Of a DNA stretch of 64,000 bases, positions 63,356-64,000 are shown one piece after another. This stretch comes from Streptomyces rhizosphaerihabitans. GTDB lineage: Bacteria > Actinomycetota > Actinomycetes > Streptomycetales > Streptomycetaceae. Within the stretch, counting starts at the first letter, position 1, and every line of letters starts with the position of its first letter. The position numbers and the translations under genes are program-made. The notes below the pieces were generated by a model. That model was not told where the DNA came from and did not search any database. It saw only the letters and a list, made by a program, of their open reading frames with translations. The stretch is from NCBI RefSeq assembly GCF_025399795.1, contig NZ_JAODTZ010000010.1:1-64000 (forward strand), in the 5' to 3' direction.

Positions 63356-64000
63356 GTGAAGGTCGGCTGCATCGGACTCGGCGACATCGCGCAGAAGGCG
63401 TATCTGCCGGTGCTCGGTGTGCAGCCCGGGATCGAGCTGCATCTGCAGACGCGGACGCCCGCGACGCTCGACCGGGTCGCCGACAGCCTTCACCTGCCGC
63501 GGGCGCAGCGCCACACCGACCTGGCGGACCTGCTGGCCCAGGACCTCGACGCCGCGTTCGTGCACGTGGCCACCGTCGCCCACCCGGAGATCGTCACGCG
63601 TCTGCTGGAGGCGGGCGTACCGACATACGTCGACAAGCCGCTCGCGTACGAGCTCGCCGAGTCGGAGCGGCTGGTCCGGCTCGCGGAGGAGCGCAACGTC
63701 GGCCTCGCGGTCGGCTTCAACCGGCGTCACGCACCCGGATACACACAGTGCGCCGAACATCCGCGCGAGCTGATCCTGATGCAGAAGAACCGCACAGGGC
63801 TGCCCGAGGAGCCCCGCACCATGGTCCTCGACGACTTCATCCACGTCGTCGACACCCTGCGCTTCCTGGTGCCGGGACCGGTCGACGACGTGACGGTGCG
63901 GGCCCGCACCGAGGACGGGCTGCTGCACCACGTCGTGCTCCAGCTCGCCGGAGACGGATTCACGGCACTCGGTGTGATGAACCGGCTGAGCGGCTCGAAC
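63356..64000 (+). CDS. Gfo/Idh/MocA family oxidoreductase (partial)
   Basis: The first 215 codons of an NAD(P)-dependent oxidoreductase; the gene runs past the window edge. The Rossmann motif is 'VGCIGLGDIAQKAYLPVLGV', and the catalytic region has 'EAGVPTYVDKPLAYELAESE' (Lys in DKP) and 'GLAVGFNRRHAPGY'. A His/Asp pair in the second domain ('LDDFIHVVDTLRFL') is typical. Substrate unknown, perhaps a sugar or inositol derivative. GTG 63356 has GAAGGAGA about 7 nt upstream. Confidence 0.88.
   Translation, partial: MKVGCIGLGDIAQKAYLPVLGVQPGIELHLQTRTPATLDRVADSLHLPRAQRHTDLADLLAQDLDAAFVHVATVAHPEIVTRLLEAGVPTYVDKPLAYELAESERLVRLAEERNVGLAVGFNRRHAPGYTQCAEHPRELILMQKNRTGLPEEPRTMVLDDFIHVVDTLRFLVPGPVDDVTVRARTEDGLLHHVVLQLAGDGFTALGVMNRLSGSN

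Noticed and set aside
63230..63931. Minus-strand frame of 233 codons at the window end
   Set aside because: The plus strand carries a clear Gfo/Idh/MocA oxidoreductase with a ribosome-binding site that runs off the window.

Overview
The window is high-GC actinobacterial DNA, almost certainly from a Streptomyces chromosome. Start codons are often GTG, ribosome-binding sites are GGAGG-like, overlaps such as GTGA and ATGA are common, and third codon positions are strongly G/C. From memory, the order of the left part (cardiolipin synthase, sugar nucleotidyltransferase, DUF881, small basic protein, DUF881, FHA, MerR, DUF151, MerR, dinB, PRC-barrel, gcvP) matches S. coelicolor around SCO1389-SCO1378. 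It also matches the mycobacterial pgsA2-garA-gcvB neighbourhood.

Positions 1-14150 hold this conserved block, ending with a tandem glycine riboswitch and gcvP. Positions 14200-34050 are ordinary chromosome: a DUF5999 protein, a GCS2-type ligase, a von Willebrand factor A lipoprotein-like protein, a CPBP protease, PhzF, a PadR regulator, an SRPBCC protein, a Clp-N protein, three EamA transporters, two PPOX proteins, MocR and LysR regulators, an isochorismatase-fold protein that lacks its catalytic residues, and a Rieske lipoprotein. A 746-bp transposon-like cassette (21938-22683) sits in this stretch. It has 45-bp inverted ends and a 4-bp target duplication, and carries only a DUF2199 gene.

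Positions 34083-55959 are a genomic island of about 21.8 kb inserted in the 5' end of a HipA-like kinase gene. A 76-bp sequence of that gene is present at both ends (75/76 identical). The left copy is a dead stub. The right copy is a complete gene whose first codons are supplied by the island. A decayed tyrosine integrase lies directly beside the right repeat. The island carries two main cargoes. The first is a catabolic operon (IclR regulator, class III CoA-transferase, citryl-CoA-lyase-like protein, DoxX, LigAB-type extradiol dioxygenase, amidohydrolase). The second is a six-gene minus-strand operon: trypsin-like protein, PknG-like kinase, vWA protein with zinc ribbon, GlnX-like four-helix membrane protein, solute-binding lipoprotein, Trypco1 protein. 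The second looks like the mycobacterial GlnH-GlnX-PknG sensory module rebuilt with protease and vWA parts, and is the best candidate for an undescribed system. The rest of the island holds a SWIM protein, an IS5-type transposase remnant, a MarR/alpha-beta-hydrolase pair and a DUF3291 protein.

Positions 55855-64000 return to chromosome: HipA-like kinase with DUF3037 partner, two short-chain dehydrogenases, a strong terminator, a family 5 solute-binding lipoprotein, ung, a helical-repeat-like protein, a small lipoprotein and the start of a Gfo/Idh/MocA oxidoreductase cut by the window edge. I saw no rRNA, tRNA or CRISPR array.
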